This document shows positions 10,118 through 18,969 of a DNA stretch of 64,000 nucleotides, piece after piece. The notes under the pieces were generated by a model. That model did no database searches, had not been told where the DNA came from, and saw only the letters and a list, made by a program, of their open reading frames with translations. The translations under genes were made by a program, and so were the position numbers. Within the stretch, counting starts at the first letter, position 1; each line of letters begins with the position of its first letter. The DNA comes from Enterobacter genomosp. O (lineage in GTDB: Bacteria; Pseudomonadota; Gammaproteobacteria; Enterobacterales; Enterobacteriaceae), in contig NZ_LECZ01000024.1 in assembly GCF_001022965.1 (NCBI RefSeq), forward strand, positions 186,001-250,000, read 5' to 3'.

Positions 10118-11125
10118 TTATTTCCCGCCCGAGGTGCGGCGCTGAAGCTGATCGCGCAGGTTCGGCGGCGTACCTTTGATGGTCAGCGTATCGGTGGCCG
10201 GATCCCAGAAAATACGTTCACCCAGCAGCATCGCGTCAAAATTAATGGTTAACCCGCCGCCGCTGCCGGCAAACTTGGTTAACTGACGCAGCGTGCTGCG
10301 ATCCGCCGGGAAGCTCTCTTCGAGCTCATAACCTTTATCCGCGGTGAATTCCTGGAAGCTGACTTCGCTCACGCCCGCCAGCTCTTTTGACAGCGACTCC
10401 AGCTCAATCTCTTCCCCTGCCTGCAGCTGTTCGTTGCAGTAGCTGTAAACCTGCTGGCGTACGTTCTGACGCTCAGATTTATCAAGCTGTGCTTCAGCCG
10501 TGAAGTCATCAACCGCCTGGAGCAGACCTTTGTTCTGCGCTTTGGCGTTAAGACCTTCGCTGGCACCGAGGAAGTCCATGAAGAAATCAGCCACTTTTCG
10601 GCCCACGCGCCCCTTCAGGAAAGTCAGGTAGCGGGTCGACTCCGGGTTCGTTTCCCACTCGGTCAAATCGATACGCGCCACGATATCCGCATGGTTGATA
10701 TCCAGATAATGCGTTGAGCTGATATCCAGCTGCTCGTTCACGCGCATGCTGCTTAAGTTATTCAGCACGGTAACCAGCAGATACTCTACGGCCAGATAGC
10801 GATAGTGGCAAAACAGCACGATCCCGCCGTCGGCGAAGGGATATTTCGCCAGCTCGTCGCGCAGACGCCCGGTTGCGGCACGGCTAAACGCCAGGAAATC
10901 CTCTTCACCCTGACGCTGAAGGCGCAGGCTATCTGCCAGTTCACTCTCTTCGCTGAACAGACCATAGGCTTTATTTTTGGCGCTATAGACGCGATGCAGC
11001 TCTGCCATCATCTCCACAACGGTCGCCGTGGGTTCCAGTAACGAATCGCGCAGCACCACTTCAAGGGTTTGCTCATCGCGCTTGATAAGCTGGTGCAAGG
11101 CAATCTGGTTGATTTCCAGACTCAT
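10118..11125 (-). CDS. yejK: Nucleoid-associated protein YejK
   Basis: Nucleoid-associated protein of the YejK/NdpA family, 335 residues as in E. coli. E. coli YejK binds nucleoid DNA and has been reported to contact topoisomerase IV. The N-terminus [16 protein letters not shown] and internal [14 protein letters not shown] and [10 protein letters not shown] segments are typical of the family (PF04245). No membrane segment is seen. The start at 11125 has a near-perfect Shine-Dalgarno AAGGAGA seven bases upstream. It is divergent from yejL and convergent with rplY. Confidence 0.95.
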   Translation of the reverse strand: MSLEINQIALHQLIKRDEQTLEVVLRDSLLEPTATVVEMMAELHRVYSAKNKAYGLFSEESELADSLRLQRQGEEDFLAFSRAATGRLRDELAKYPFADGGIVLFCHYRYLAVEYLLVTVLNNLSSMRVNEQLDISSTHYLDINHADIVARIDLTEWETNPESTRYLTFLKGRVGRKVADFFMDFLGASEGLNAKAQNKGLLQAVDDFTAEAQLDKSERQNVRQQVYSYCNEQLQAGEEIELESLSKELAGVSEVSFQEFTADKGYELEESFPADRSTLRQLTKFAGSGGGLTINFDAMLLGERIFWDPATDTLTIKGTPPNLRDQLQRRTSGGK

Positions 11126-11259
11126 GATAAACTCTCCTTTTAGACCGGGCGGTATTCAACCACCACCAGGGCATGTGTGCAACAACAGATAAAAAAGGGG
11201 AAAAAAAGCTGTTGCTACGGTAATATGTTGCCCTTTCATCAACAAACTGATTTTGATTT

Positions 11260-11487
11260 ATGCCACAACATTCCCGCTACAGTGATGAACACGTTGAACA
11301 ACTGCTCAGTGAGCTGGTCAACGTACTGGAAAAACATAAAACGCCGACCGATCTCTCCCTGATGGTTTTGGGAAATATGGTCACCAACCTTATTAACACC
11401 AGCGTTGCTCCGGCTCAGCGTCAGGCGATCGCAAAATCTTTCGCCCAGGCTTTACAGTCATCCGTCAGCAACGACCAGGCCCATTAA
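11260..11487 (+). CDS. yejL: Conserved protein YejL
   Basis: Small protein of 75 residues (UPF0352), matching E. coli YejL in length and place. It is largely helical by composition, with no signal peptide or membrane helix and no catalytic motif; the family forms a compact helical dimer. It sits 19 bases upstream of yejM in the same direction, so the two are likely cotranscribed. Function is unknown and I infer none beyond the linkage to yejM. Confidence 0.93.
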   Translation: MPQHSRYSDEHVEQLLSELVNVLEKHKTPTDLSLMVLGNMVTNLINTSVAPAQRQAIAKSFAQALQSSVSNDQAH

Positions 11488-11506
11488 GGGATACGAACAA
11501 CAGTTT

Positions 11507-13267
11507 ATGGTGACGAATCGTCAGCGCTACCGTGAAAAAGTCTCCCAGATGGTCAGCTGGGGGCACTGGTTTGCCCTGTTCAACATTCTGTTGGCGACGG
11601 TCATTGGCTGTCGTTATCTTTTTGTCGCAGACTGGCCAACAACGCTAACCGGGCGGATCTACTCCTGGATGAGCGTTGTGGGTCATTTTAGCTTTTTGGT
11701 TTTCGCCACCTATCTGCTGATCCTGTTCCCCCTGACGTTTATCGTCATGTCGCAGCGTCTGATGCGGTTCTTGTCCGCCATCCTTGCGACGGTGGGAATG
11801 ACGCTGCTGCTTATCGACAGCGAAGTGTTCACCCGCTTCCACCTGCATCTCAACCCCATCGTCTGGGAACTGGTGATTAACCCCGACCAGAATGAAACGG
11901 CCCGTGACTGGCAGCTGATGTTTATCAGCGTCCCGGTGATCCTGTTGATTGAGATGCTGTTTGCCACCTGGAGCTGGCAAAAACTTCGCAGTCTGACCCG
12001 GCGACGCCATTATGCGAAGCCCGTCGCCACGCTCTTTTTCGTCTCTTTTATCAGTTCGCACATCATGTATATCTGGGCGGATGCGAACTTCTATCGCCCT
12101 ATTACCATGCAGCGCGCTAACCTGCCGCTCTCGTATCCAATGACGGCCCGTCGCTTCCTTGAAAAACACGGCCTACTTGATGCGCAGGAGTACCAGCGCC
12201 GCCTGGTCGAACAGGGTAACCCGGAAGCGGTCAGCGTTCAGTATCCGCTGAGCGACCTGCGCTATCGCGACATGGGCCGCGGGCAAAACGTCCTGCTGAT
12301 CACCGTCGACGGCCTGAACTATTCCCGTTACGAGAAGCAGATGCCTGCCCTGGCCGAGTTCGCGAGTCAAAACGTCTCGTTTACTCAGCATATGAGCTCC
12401 GGTAACTCAACCGATGCGGGCATCTTTGGCCTCTTCTACGGTATTTCAGCCGGCTACATGGACGGCGTACTCTCTACCCGCACACCTGCGGCGCTGATCA
12501 CCGGGCTGAATCAGCAAGGTTACCAGTTAGGGCTGTTCTCATCAGATGGCTTTAACAGCCCGCTCTACCGTCAGGCGCTGCTGTCAGATTTCTCACTGCC
12601 GCCGGCGCAAGATCAGTCCGACGCGCAGACCGCCAGCCAATGGATCAACTGGCTGCAGCGCTACGCGCAGGAAGATAACCGCTGGTTCTCATGGGTTGCC
12701 TTTAACGGTACAACCCTTGCCGACAGTAATAAGAATGACTTTGCGCGACGCTACGGCCGTGCGGCTGGCGATGTCGATGCGCAGATAGGCCGCGTGCTTG
12801 GCGCACTACGCGAGTCAGGCAAGCTGGACAACACCGTGGTGATCGTCACCGCAGGCCACGGCGTCCCGTTGGGCAACGAGACGAAGAGTATGAGCTGGTC
12901 ACGCCCGAACCTGCATGTTCCGCTGGTGATCCACTGGCCTGGCACCCCGGCTCAGCGCATCAATATGCTTACCGAGCATAAAGATGTCATGACCACCCTG
13001 ATGCAACGCCTGCTGCACGTCAGCACGCCAGCAAACGAGTATTCGCAGGGGCAGGATCTCTTCAGCGCCGCGCGCCGCCATAACTGGGTTACCGCTGCCG
13101 GGAGTAACTCTCTGGTGGTGACCACGCCGAAGCTGACGCTGGTGCTGAACAGCAACGGAAATTACCAGACGTATAATCTGCAGGGTGAACGGTTGAAAGA
13201 CCAGAAACCGCAGCTGAGCCTGCTGCTGCAGGTCCTGACGGATGAGAAGCGCTTTATCGCTAACTGA
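11507..13267 (+). CDS. yejM: Inner-membrane LPS-homeostasis protein YejM (PbgA/LapC)
   Basis: Essential inner-membrane protein with a periplasmic sulfatase-like domain. It binds LPS/lipid A and, with LapB, controls FtsH degradation of LpxC, setting LPS synthesis. 586 residues from ATG 11507, the E. coli length, with TAAGGG upstream; the longer open frame from 11405 overlaps yejL and is rejected. About five membrane helices lie in residues 20-190. The periplasmic alkaline-phosphatase-fold domain starts near residue 245 with NVLLITVDGLNYSRY and continues to the C-terminus. Known orthologues lack a full hydrolase active site; this copy looks typical. Confidence 0.96.
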   Translation: MVTNRQRYREKVSQMVSWGHWFALFNILLATVIGCRYLFVADWPTTLTGRIYSWMSVVGHFSFLVFATYLLILFPLTFIVMSQRLMRFLSAILATVGMTLLLIDSEVFTRFHLHLNPIVWELVINPDQNETARDWQLMFISVPVILLIEMLFATWSWQKLRSLTRRRHYAKPVATLFFVSFISSHIMYIWADANFYRPITMQRANLPLSYPMTARRFLEKHGLLDAQEYQRRLVEQGNPEAVSVQYPLSDLRYRDMGRGQNVLLITVDGLNYSRYEKQMPALAEFASQNVSFTQHMSSGNSTDAGIFGLFYGISAGYMDGVLSTRTPAALITGLNQQGYQLGLFSSDGFNSPLYRQALLSDFSLPPAQDQSDAQTASQWINWLQRYAQEDNRWFSWVAFNGTTLADSNKNDFARRYGRAAGDVDAQIGRVLGALRESGKLDNTVVIVTAGHGVPLGNETKSMSWSRPNLHVPLVIHWPGTPAQRINMLTEHKDVMTTLMQRLLHVSTPANEYSQGQDLFSAARRHNWVTAAGSNSLVVTTPKLTLVLNSNGNYQTYNLQGERLKDQKPQLSLLLQVLTDEKRFIAN

Positions 13268-13298
13268 TTAATTATAAACCAGTTAGCGACAGATTCCC

Positions 13299-13326
13299 TT
13301 GCATTCAAAACGGAATCGAGTAGTAT
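13299..13326 (+). promoter_or_regulatory. Putative promoter of the proline tRNA
   Basis: TTGCAT (13299-13304) and TAGTAT (13321-13326) are 16 bases apart, with the tRNA starting 12 bases after the -10. They are seen by eye; the spacing suits a sigma-70 promoter. Confidence 0.55.
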
Positions 13327-13338
13327 TCTTTTATGCGT

Positions 13339-13415
13339 CGGCACGTAGCGCAGCCTGGTAGCGCACCGTCATGGGGTGTCGGGGGTCGGAGGTTCAAATC
13401 CTCTCGTGCCGACCA
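13339..13415 (+). tRNA. proL: tRNA-Pro (anticodon GGG)
   Basis: 77 bases with the CCA encoded. Acceptor arms CGGCACG (13339-13345) and CGTGCCG (13405-13411) pair fully, followed by ACCA. The D arm GCGC...GCGC, the anticodon loop ATGGGGT with GGG at 13373-13375, and the T loop GGTTCAAATC are all present. It reads CCC/CCU proline codons. It follows yejM, exactly as proL does in E. coli. The 3' end is followed by a hairpin terminator. No duplicated tRNA end that would suggest an integrated element was found nearby. Confidence 0.97.
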
Positions 13416-13426
13416 AAATTATTATC

Positions 13427-13455
13427 AAAACCAGCCTATTACGGCTGGTTTTTTT
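13427..13455. terminator. Terminator of the proline tRNA and the convergent MFS gene
   Basis: Stem AACCAGCC/GGCTGGTT with a short loop TATTAC and a run of seven T on the plus strand; AAAA on the other side lets it act on the minus strand too. The last bases touch the stop codon of the convergent MFS gene. Confidence 0.88.
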
Positions 13456-14641
13456 ATTCCATTTCGCCAGGTGTTTTTCGCAGATAAACCAACGTCGCCA
13501 GACAAATCACCGCCCCGGCATAAAACGTATACTGCGCACCAAATGTCTCCCAGATTGCCCCAGCCCCCAGGCTGGCGACTAATAATCCCACGCCGCTGAC
13601 CAGACTAAAAATACCGTAGGCGGTACCGCGCAGATCCGCTGGCGCGGTTTTAGCAATCATTGCCGCCAGCAATCCTTGCGTCATCCCCATATGCACGCCC
13701 CAAAGCGCAACGCCTAAAATAATGCCTGCCCAGTGGGTGCTCAGCGCCAGCACAATATCCGCGCCAATCAGCACCACCAACCCCCACTGCAGTAATCGGG
13801 TGTGGCTCATCACGTCGGATAACTTGCCAAACGGATAGGCAGAGAGGAAAAAGAGCAGATTCATCGCCACCATCACCAGCGGGATCAGCGCCAGCGGCAC
13901 ACCCGACTGCTGAGCGCGAAGCACAAGAAATGCTTCACTGAAACGTGCGAGCGTGAAGATGGCCCCCAGGCCAATGACCCACCAGCAGCCTTTCCCGAGG
14001 CGTCTGAGGTTCTCTCGTTTGATGGGATTTGTTCGTTTATGCTCGACAGGGGTTTTAGGCTCATGCAGGCCGAAGAAAAGCAAGGCAACGGCGAGTACGC
14101 CGGGGATCACCGCAATCCAGAAAATGGTACGAAAATCATCATTCCACAGCAGCATTAAGCCTACGGCCAGCAACGGCCCGAGAAATGCGCCAATGGTGTC
14201 CATCGACTGACGCAAACCAAAGGCCGCGCCGCGGAGTTCCGGCGGCGTAACATCAGCGACCAGCGCATCGCGCGGCGCCCCCCGTATCCCCTTCCCCACC
14301 CGGTCGATTAAGCGTGCCCCAAGAATCATGCCGGAGGAAGAGGCAATCGCAAACAACGGCTTACTTAGCGCGCCGAGACCATAGCCCAGCACTGCCAGCC
14401 CTTTACGTTTACCCAGATAGTCGCTAATCGCCCCGGAAAACACCTTGATAAACAGCGCAGTGGCTTCGGCCAGACCTTCAATCAAACCGATGAAAATCAC
14501 GCTGGCTCCGAGCGTCGTTACCATAAACAGCGGTAGCAGGCTATGAATAATCTCCGAGGAGATATCCATCAACATGCTGACCCCACCAACAACCCAGACG
14601 CCTTTCGGGATCCGGCTGAGCGTTGCAAACCGGGATAACAT
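13454..14641 (-). CDS. Major facilitator superfamily transporter (unnamed)
   Basis: Inner-membrane MFS permease of 395 residues with about 12 membrane helices. ATG at 14641 is chosen because AGGAG lies 8 bases upstream and gives the N-terminus MLSRFATLSRIPKGVW; the open frame to 14947 upstream runs across the DUF2534-like gene and is rejected. Motif-A-like loops are visible (SDYLGKRKGL near residue 75, DRVGKGIRGAPRDALV near 110 and FGKLSDVMSH in the second half). Substrate is unknown. No E. coli K-12 counterpart sits at this position. It and the next minus-strand gene lie where E. coli has the nap-ccm-narP region. Confidence 0.85.
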   Translation of the reverse strand: MLSRFATLSRIPKGVWVVGGVSMLMDISSEIIHSLLPLFMVTTLGASVIFIGLIEGLAEATALFIKVFSGAISDYLGKRKGLAVLGYGLGALSKPLFAIASSSGMILGARLIDRVGKGIRGAPRDALVADVTPPELRGAAFGLRQSMDTIGAFLGPLLAVGLMLLWNDDFRTIFWIAVIPGVLAVALLFFGLHEPKTPVEHKRTNPIKRENLRRLGKGCWWVIGLGAIFTLARFSEAFLVLRAQQSGVPLALIPLVMVAMNLLFFLSAYPFGKLSDVMSHTRLLQWGLVVLIGADIVLALSTHWAGIILGVALWGVHMGMTQGLLAAMIAKTAPADLRGTAYGIFSLVSGVGLLVASLGAGAIWETFGAQYTFYAGAVICLATLVYLRKTPGEME

Positions 14642-14724
14642 TGCGCATCTCCTGCTGTACGTTGAACATTTTGCTCGAAACAGAATATCCTGGAAGTACG
14701 GGTAAAATATCGTCAGGCATAAAA

Positions 14725-14756
14725 AAAGCCACCCTGATGGGTGGCTTAGTTTTCGC
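14725..14756 (-). terminator. Terminator of the small membrane protein gene
   Basis: Read on the minus strand, stem AAGCCACCC/GGGTGGCTT with a four-base loop followed by seven T. It starts about 10 bases after the stop at 14767 and separates this gene from the MFS gene downstream. Confidence 0.88.
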
Positions 14757-14766
14757 ATATCGACGC

Positions 14767-15027
14767 TTAGTGCTTCTCGCGACCGCCCAGGAAGAAAATG
14801 CCCAGCGGTATGGCCAGAAGAACGGTGAACACCAGGCTGTAGACAAAGATCATGGCCGATTGCAGGACGTACATGCTGGTCGTCCAGGCTGAGAGGGGGA
14901 TATTGTACTGTTCGATAACGCCAACAATGGTTGCCCGCCCAACGCACGCGGCAGCAATCATAAATACCACCAGCAGCGCCAGGAGAAATTTGCGGCCTTC
15001 AGGTGTTTTAAGTTTTGCACGAACCAT
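14767..15027 (-). CDS. Small inner-membrane protein, probably DUF2534 family
   Basis: 86-residue protein with two clear hydrophobic helices, at about residues 14-34 (FLLALLVVFMIAAACVG) and about 50-78 (MYVLQSAMIFVYSLVFTVLL region), and a short charged C-terminus GGREKH. It resembles from memory the enterobacterial DUF2534 membrane proteins; that assignment is moderate and no function is known. The start at 15027 is preceded by AAGGGAAGAG. A strong terminator follows, so it is probably monocistronic. It lies divergently from ecotin across a 208-base AT-rich gap. Confidence 0.72.
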   Translation of the reverse strand: MVRAKLKTPEGRKFLLALLVVFMIAAACVGRATIVGVIEQYNIPLSAWTTSMYVLQSAMIFVYSLVFTVLLAIPLGIFFLGGREKH

Positions 15028-15235
15028 CTCTCTTCCCTTTACAGATGAATAACATTATAGAGTGCTTAAAATAACACGAACTGGCACCCCACTCCACACC
15101 AGCACAAACAACCATATAACACGCAAATTAAAAGCTTATAACTCTGTATATATTGAAAATGTAAGTAAATAACACCAATCATTTATAGTTGTTATGTTAA
15201 CCTGTGCAGGATCGTTTTGACATAAAGGAATGACA

Positions 15236-15739
15236 ATGAAAAACGCACCTAAATTTGCCATCGCCCTCATCGCCGCCGCGTGCGCCAGCACCGGTGCTTT
15301 CGCCAGCGAAACCCCAAAAGAGCAGCCGCTGGAAAAAGTTGCCCCGTATCCGAAAGCGGACAAAGGGATGAAGCGTCAGGTGATTCAGTTACCGGTTCAG
15401 CAGGATGAAGGGAACTTCAAGGTGGAACTGTTAATTGGCAAGACGCTGGAAGTGGACTGCAACCAGCATCGTCTGGGCGGTCAACTTGAAAGCAAAACCC
15501 TGGAAGGCTGGGGTTACGACTATTACGTCTTTGATAAAGTGACGTCACCGGTTTCCACCATGATGGCCTGCCCGGACGGCAAAAAAGAGAAGAAATTTGT
15601 GACTGCGTATCTGGGTGACAATAGTCTGCTGCGCTATAACAGCAAGCTGCCAATCGTGGTGTATACGCCTGAAAACGTCGAGGTGAAATATCGCGTGTGG
15701 AAGGCTGATGAGAATGTCGGACAAGCGGTAGTACGTTAA
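15236..15739 (+). CDS. eco: Ecotin, periplasmic serine protease inhibitor
   Basis: Dimeric periplasmic inhibitor of chymotrypsin-fold proteases (trypsin, elastase, factor Xa), protecting against host proteases. Signal peptide about residues 1-23, ending AFA before SETPKEQ. The reactive-site loop [12 protein letters not shown] with the P1 methionine and the partner cysteine in [11 protein letters not shown] are intact, as is the C-terminus AVVR. 167 residues, against 162 in E. coli. Two in-frame ATGs lie 6 bases apart (15230, 15236); AAAGGA directly abuts the first, so I take the second. Confidence 0.96.
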   Translation: MKNAPKFAIALIAAACASTGAFASETPKEQPLEKVAPYPKADKGMKRQVIQLPVQQDEGNFKVELLIGKTLEVDCNQHRLGGQLESKTLEGWGYDYYVFDKVTSPVSTMMACPDGKKEKKFVTAYLGDNSLLRYNSKLPIVVYTPENVEVKYRVWKADENVGQAVVR

Positions 15740-15763
15740 AACCAGGTCGGGTGCGCTCTGATG

Positions 15764-15798
15764 CCCTCACCCCAACCCTCTCCCGGTGGGAGAGGGAG
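15764..15798. repeat. GC-rich extragenic palindrome, copy A
   Basis: Begins CCCTCACCCC and contains CCCTCTCCC facing GGGAGAGGG, 25 bases after the eco stop. The flank TCTGATG matches copies B and D. The middle of the hairpin is CGGTG here, against ACAG in the other copies. See the findings for the family. Confidence 0.85.
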
Positions 15799-15806
15799 AA
15801 AACCCT

Positions 15807-15836
15807 AAAAACGGCAACGTATGTTGCCGTTTTGCT
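15807..15836. terminator. Bidirectional terminator between eco and mqo
   Basis: Stem AAAACGGCAAC/GTTGCCGTTTT with loop GTATA-type spacer, T-rich on both strands. It is convergent between eco (plus) and mqo (minus, ending at 15843). Confidence 0.85.
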
Positions 15837-15842
15837 TTTACC

Positions 15843-17492
15843 TTACAGCGCGATATCCGCAACCGGTTTGTTTTCCGCCTGAGGCTTCAGCTCCGCTTTT
15901 GGTGCAGCATCAGCAGCCTGCGGCTTAACATATTGCAGCTGCAGTACGCGGCTGGTGTATTCCAGCTCCTGCTCCGTCGCGTCCACGTTACCGTTCAGCT
16001 TCGTGCCGTAGGATGGAATAATGGTTTTCAGCTTAGCCTGCCATTCCGGGCTGGAAACTTTATCCTTAAACACTTTTTCCATCAGGTGCAGCATGATTGG
16101 CGCAGCGGTAGACGCACCCGGTGACGCACCCAGCAGCGCGGCAATGGTGCCATCCTTGTCGCTCACCACTTCCGTACCCAGACGCAGCACGCCGCCCTCT
16201 TTCGGATCGCGTTTGATGATTTGTACGCGCTGACCCGCCTGCCACAAACGCCAGTCTTCTTTCTTCGCCTGCGGATAGTACTCTTTTAACGCCTCGAAAC
16301 GGTCGTCGTCAGAGAGCATCACCTGGCTAATCAGGTATTTCACCAGGTCGAAGTTATCCAGCCCTACGTCCATCATCGGTTTGACGTTAGAGGTGGTCGT
16401 GGCGCTCAGCAGATCCCACAGAGAGCCGTTTTTCAGGAACTTGGTGGAGAAGGTCGCGAACGGTCCAAACAGCACCACGCGTTTGCCGTCAAGCATACGG
16501 GTATCGATATGCGGAACGGACATTGGCGGCGCACCTACAGAAGCCTGGCCGTACACTTTTGCCAGATGACGATTCACCACTTCCGGGTTATCGGACACCA
16601 GGAACTGACCGCCGACCGGGAAGCCCGCATAGTCGTCCGCTTCCGGAATACCGGACTCCTGCAGCAGCTTCAGCGCCGCGCCACCTGCCCCAATAAAGAC
16701 AAATTTCGCCTTGATGACGTGTTCGGCTTCATTGTTTTTCAGATCGGCAACGGTCACGCTCCAGCTGTTATCCGCGTTGCGCTTGAAACCGCGCACTTCG
16801 GTGCTGAGCTGCAGGTTGAAGTTCTCTTTCTTCTTCAGAGACGTTACCAGCTGGCGGGTAATCTCACCGTAGTTGACGTCGGTACCAATTTCGGTGCGGG
16901 TCGCCGCGACTTTCTGGCTCGGGTCACGACCTTCCATGACCAGCGGAGCCCACTCTTTAATCTGCGCATGGTCTTCAGAGTATTTCATACCGCGGAACAG
17001 CGTGCTCTGCTGCAGAGCCGCGTAGCGCGCGCGCAGGAAGTTAACGTTCTGTTCGCCCCACACAAAGCTCATGTGCGGTACGGTATTGATGAAGGAGTGC
17101 GGATCGTGCATCACGCCGCTGTTGACCTGGTGTGACCAGAACTGGCGAGAAATCTGGAAGGCTTCGTTGATCTCTACCGCCTTCTCAATACTAATGGAAC
17201 CGTCCTTTTTCTGCGGCGTATAGTTCAGTTCCATGAGTGCCGAATGTCCGGTACCGGCGTTATTCCAGCCGTTCGAACTCTCCTGCGCCACGCCATCAAG
17301 GCGTTCGACCATGGTCATTGACCAGTCCGGCTGCAGTTCTTGCAGATAGGTTCCCAGCGTGGCGCTCATGATACCGCCACCAATTAAAAGGACGTCCGTT
17401 TCCTGCTCTTTTGGTGCGTCAGCTTTCGCCGCCATAGAGACGGTGTTAAGCCCCACGGCCAGAGAAAAGAGCATGGCAGTCATTTTTTTCAT
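15843..17492 (-). CDS. mqo: Malate:quinone oxidoreductase
   Basis: FAD enzyme on the inner membrane that oxidises L-malate to oxaloacetate and reduces ubiquinone, bypassing NAD-dependent malate dehydrogenase. 549 residues, against 548 in E. coli. The FAD-binding segment is at about residues 33-50 ([16 protein letters not shown]) after a hydrophobic N-terminus (about 1-24, [13 protein letters not shown]). The family motif [20 protein letters not shown] and the C-terminal [16 protein letters not shown] are present. Start ATG at 17492. It is divergent from the SulP permease and convergent with ecotin. Confidence 0.96.
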   Translation of the reverse strand: MKKMTAMLFSLAVGLNTVSMAAKADAPKEQETDVLLIGGGIMSATLGTYLQELQPDWSMTMVERLDGVAQESSNGWNNAGTGHSALMELNYTPQKKDGSISIEKAVEINEAFQISRQFWSHQVNSGVMHDPHSFINTVPHMSFVWGEQNVNFLRARYAALQQSTLFRGMKYSEDHAQIKEWAPLVMEGRDPSQKVAATRTEIGTDVNYGEITRQLVTSLKKKENFNLQLSTEVRGFKRNADNSWSVTVADLKNNEAEHVIKAKFVFIGAGGAALKLLQESGIPEADDYAGFPVGGQFLVSDNPEVVNRHLAKVYGQASVGAPPMSVPHIDTRMLDGKRVVLFGPFATFSTKFLKNGSLWDLLSATTTSNVKPMMDVGLDNFDLVKYLISQVMLSDDDRFEALKEYYPQAKKEDWRLWQAGQRVQIIKRDPKEGGVLRLGTEVVSDKDGTIAALLGASPGASTAAPIMLHLMEKVFKDKVSSPEWQAKLKTIIPSYGTKLNGNVDATEQELEYTSRVLQLQYVKPQAADAAPKAELKPQAENKPVADIAL

Positions 17493-17733
17493 AATTTATG
17501 CCTTAGTGTAAAAGTGCTTGATGCGTGGAAATTGCAGGTGAAAAAAGCTGCGGGGGCACGGTAACAACTTTTAAATATTGTTTAAAGGTTACGAAATTAT
17601 TGTAATTGTGAAATTTAATGATGGATTGTTTGTGGGGGATTACGCTCACGGCTGGCAATAGGGGCATTTTCTGGCTACTATCCTGCACTTTGTGATCGCG
17701 CGCACGGAAGCCTGCCCTAACCAGCGAATTGTT

Positions 17734-18969
17734 ATGTCCTTACCCCAACCTGCTTTACCCCGCGAAGGCCACATCACCACGGTCCTCAGCTCACCCAGGC
17801 TTCTGATGCGTGAAACGCTGGCGGGCGTGATTACCGCTCTGGCGCTGATCCCCGAAGTTATTTCATTTTCGGTGGTCGCCGGCGTTGACCCAAAGGTCAG
17901 CCTTTTTGCCTCCGTGGTGCTGTGTCTTGCCCTGTCCGTGCTGGGCGGTCGTCCGGCGATGGTCACGGCAGCGGCCGGCTCCGTCGCGCTGGTCATTGGC
18001 CCGATGGTGCATCAGCACGGCGTGCAGTACATTCTGCCGGCGGTGCTGATGGCTGGCGTGATTCAGATCCTGTTTGGGGTATCGGGCATGGCGCGTCTGA
18101 TGCGCTTTATCCCGCAGGCCGTCATGACCGGGTTTGTTAACGCGCTCGGTATATTGATTTTCTTCGCTCAGGTTCCCCACTTCTGGAGCCGAAGCCCGCT
18201 GATTGTAAGCCTGTTCGTGCTGACGGTGCTGATTGTGCTGTGGGTACCGCGCTACGTCAAAAGTATCCCCTCGCCGCTGATTGCCATTGTCGCGTTGACG
18301 CTTTATACCGTGACCACAGGTCAAATCCTGCCGACCGTGGGTGATGAAGGCGCGATAAGCGGCGGTTTACCGGGGTTTACTGAACTGCTGGTTCCGCTGA
18401 ATTTACAGACGCTGAGCATCATCTGGCCGTGCGCGCTGAGTATTGCCTTCGTCGGCCTGCTGGAATCCCTGCTGACGGCAAAGCTGGTAGATGAGCTGAC
18501 CGCAACGCCGTCGAGCAAGCGCCGTGAGAGCATCGGGCTGGGCGTGGGTAATATTCTGTCCGGTTTTTATGGTGGTATTGCGGGCTGCGCAATGATCGGA
18601 CAAACCATCGTCAACGTGGAGATGGGGAAAGGACGAAGCCGCCTCTCAACCATTGCGGCAGGCATTGTACTGCTGATCCTGGTAACGGCGCTCAGTGAAG
18701 TGATGGCTAAAATCCCGATGGCCGTGCTGGCCGGGATAATGGCGATTGTCGCCATTAAAACGTTCAGCTGGCACAGCCTTCAGCCAGCCACGGTAAAAAA
18801 TGCCCCGATTGCGGAAACGGTGGTAATGCTGGTCACCGTGGCCGCAACGGTATCAACCGGCAACCTGGCGATTGGCGTGCTGGGCGGGATTATTGTCATG
18901 GCGCTGCTGCCCGCCCGCGCTAAGCGTCGGCTTAAAGAAGAAAAATCGTCGCCAGCCCAAGAAAAATAA
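17734..18969 (+). CDS. SulP-family anion permease lacking a STAS domain
   Basis: Putative inner-membrane anion transporter of the SulP/SLC26 family (sulfate or bicarbonate in other members), with about 10-12 hydrophobic segments and the conserved AGVITALALIPEVISFSVVAG first-helix region. 411 residues from ATG 17734; a start at 17692 would add 14 residues, and neither has a strong ribosome-binding site, so the start is uncertain. It ends shortly after the last helix with a basic tail (ARAKRRLKEEK) and has no cytoplasmic STAS domain, unlike YchM/DauA. Substrate is unknown. The last 38 bases overlap the end of mgtE on the opposite strand. Confidence 0.85.
   Translation: MSLPQPALPREGHITTVLSSPRLLMRETLAGVITALALIPEVISFSVVAGVDPKVSLFASVVLCLALSVLGGRPAMVTAAAGSVALVIGPMVHQHGVQYILPAVLMAGVIQILFGVSGMARLMRFIPQAVMTGFVNALGILIFFAQVPHFWSRSPLIVSLFVLTVLIVLWVPRYVKSIPSPLIAIVALTLYTVTTGQILPTVGDEGAISGGLPGFTELLVPLNLQTLSIIWPCALSIAFVGLLESLLTAKLVDELTATPSSKRRESIGLGVGNILSGFYGGIAGCAMIGQTIVNVEMGKGRSRLSTIAAGIVLLILVTALSEVMAKIPMAVLAGIMAIVAIKTFSWHSLQPATVKNAPIAETVVMLVTVAATVSTGNLAIGVLGGIIVMALLPARAKRRLKEEKSSPAQEK

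Noticed and set aside
13339..13415. proL as the attachment site of an integrated element
   Set aside because: No integrase gene and no repeat of the tRNA 3' end were found downstream within the window; base composition next to it is normal.
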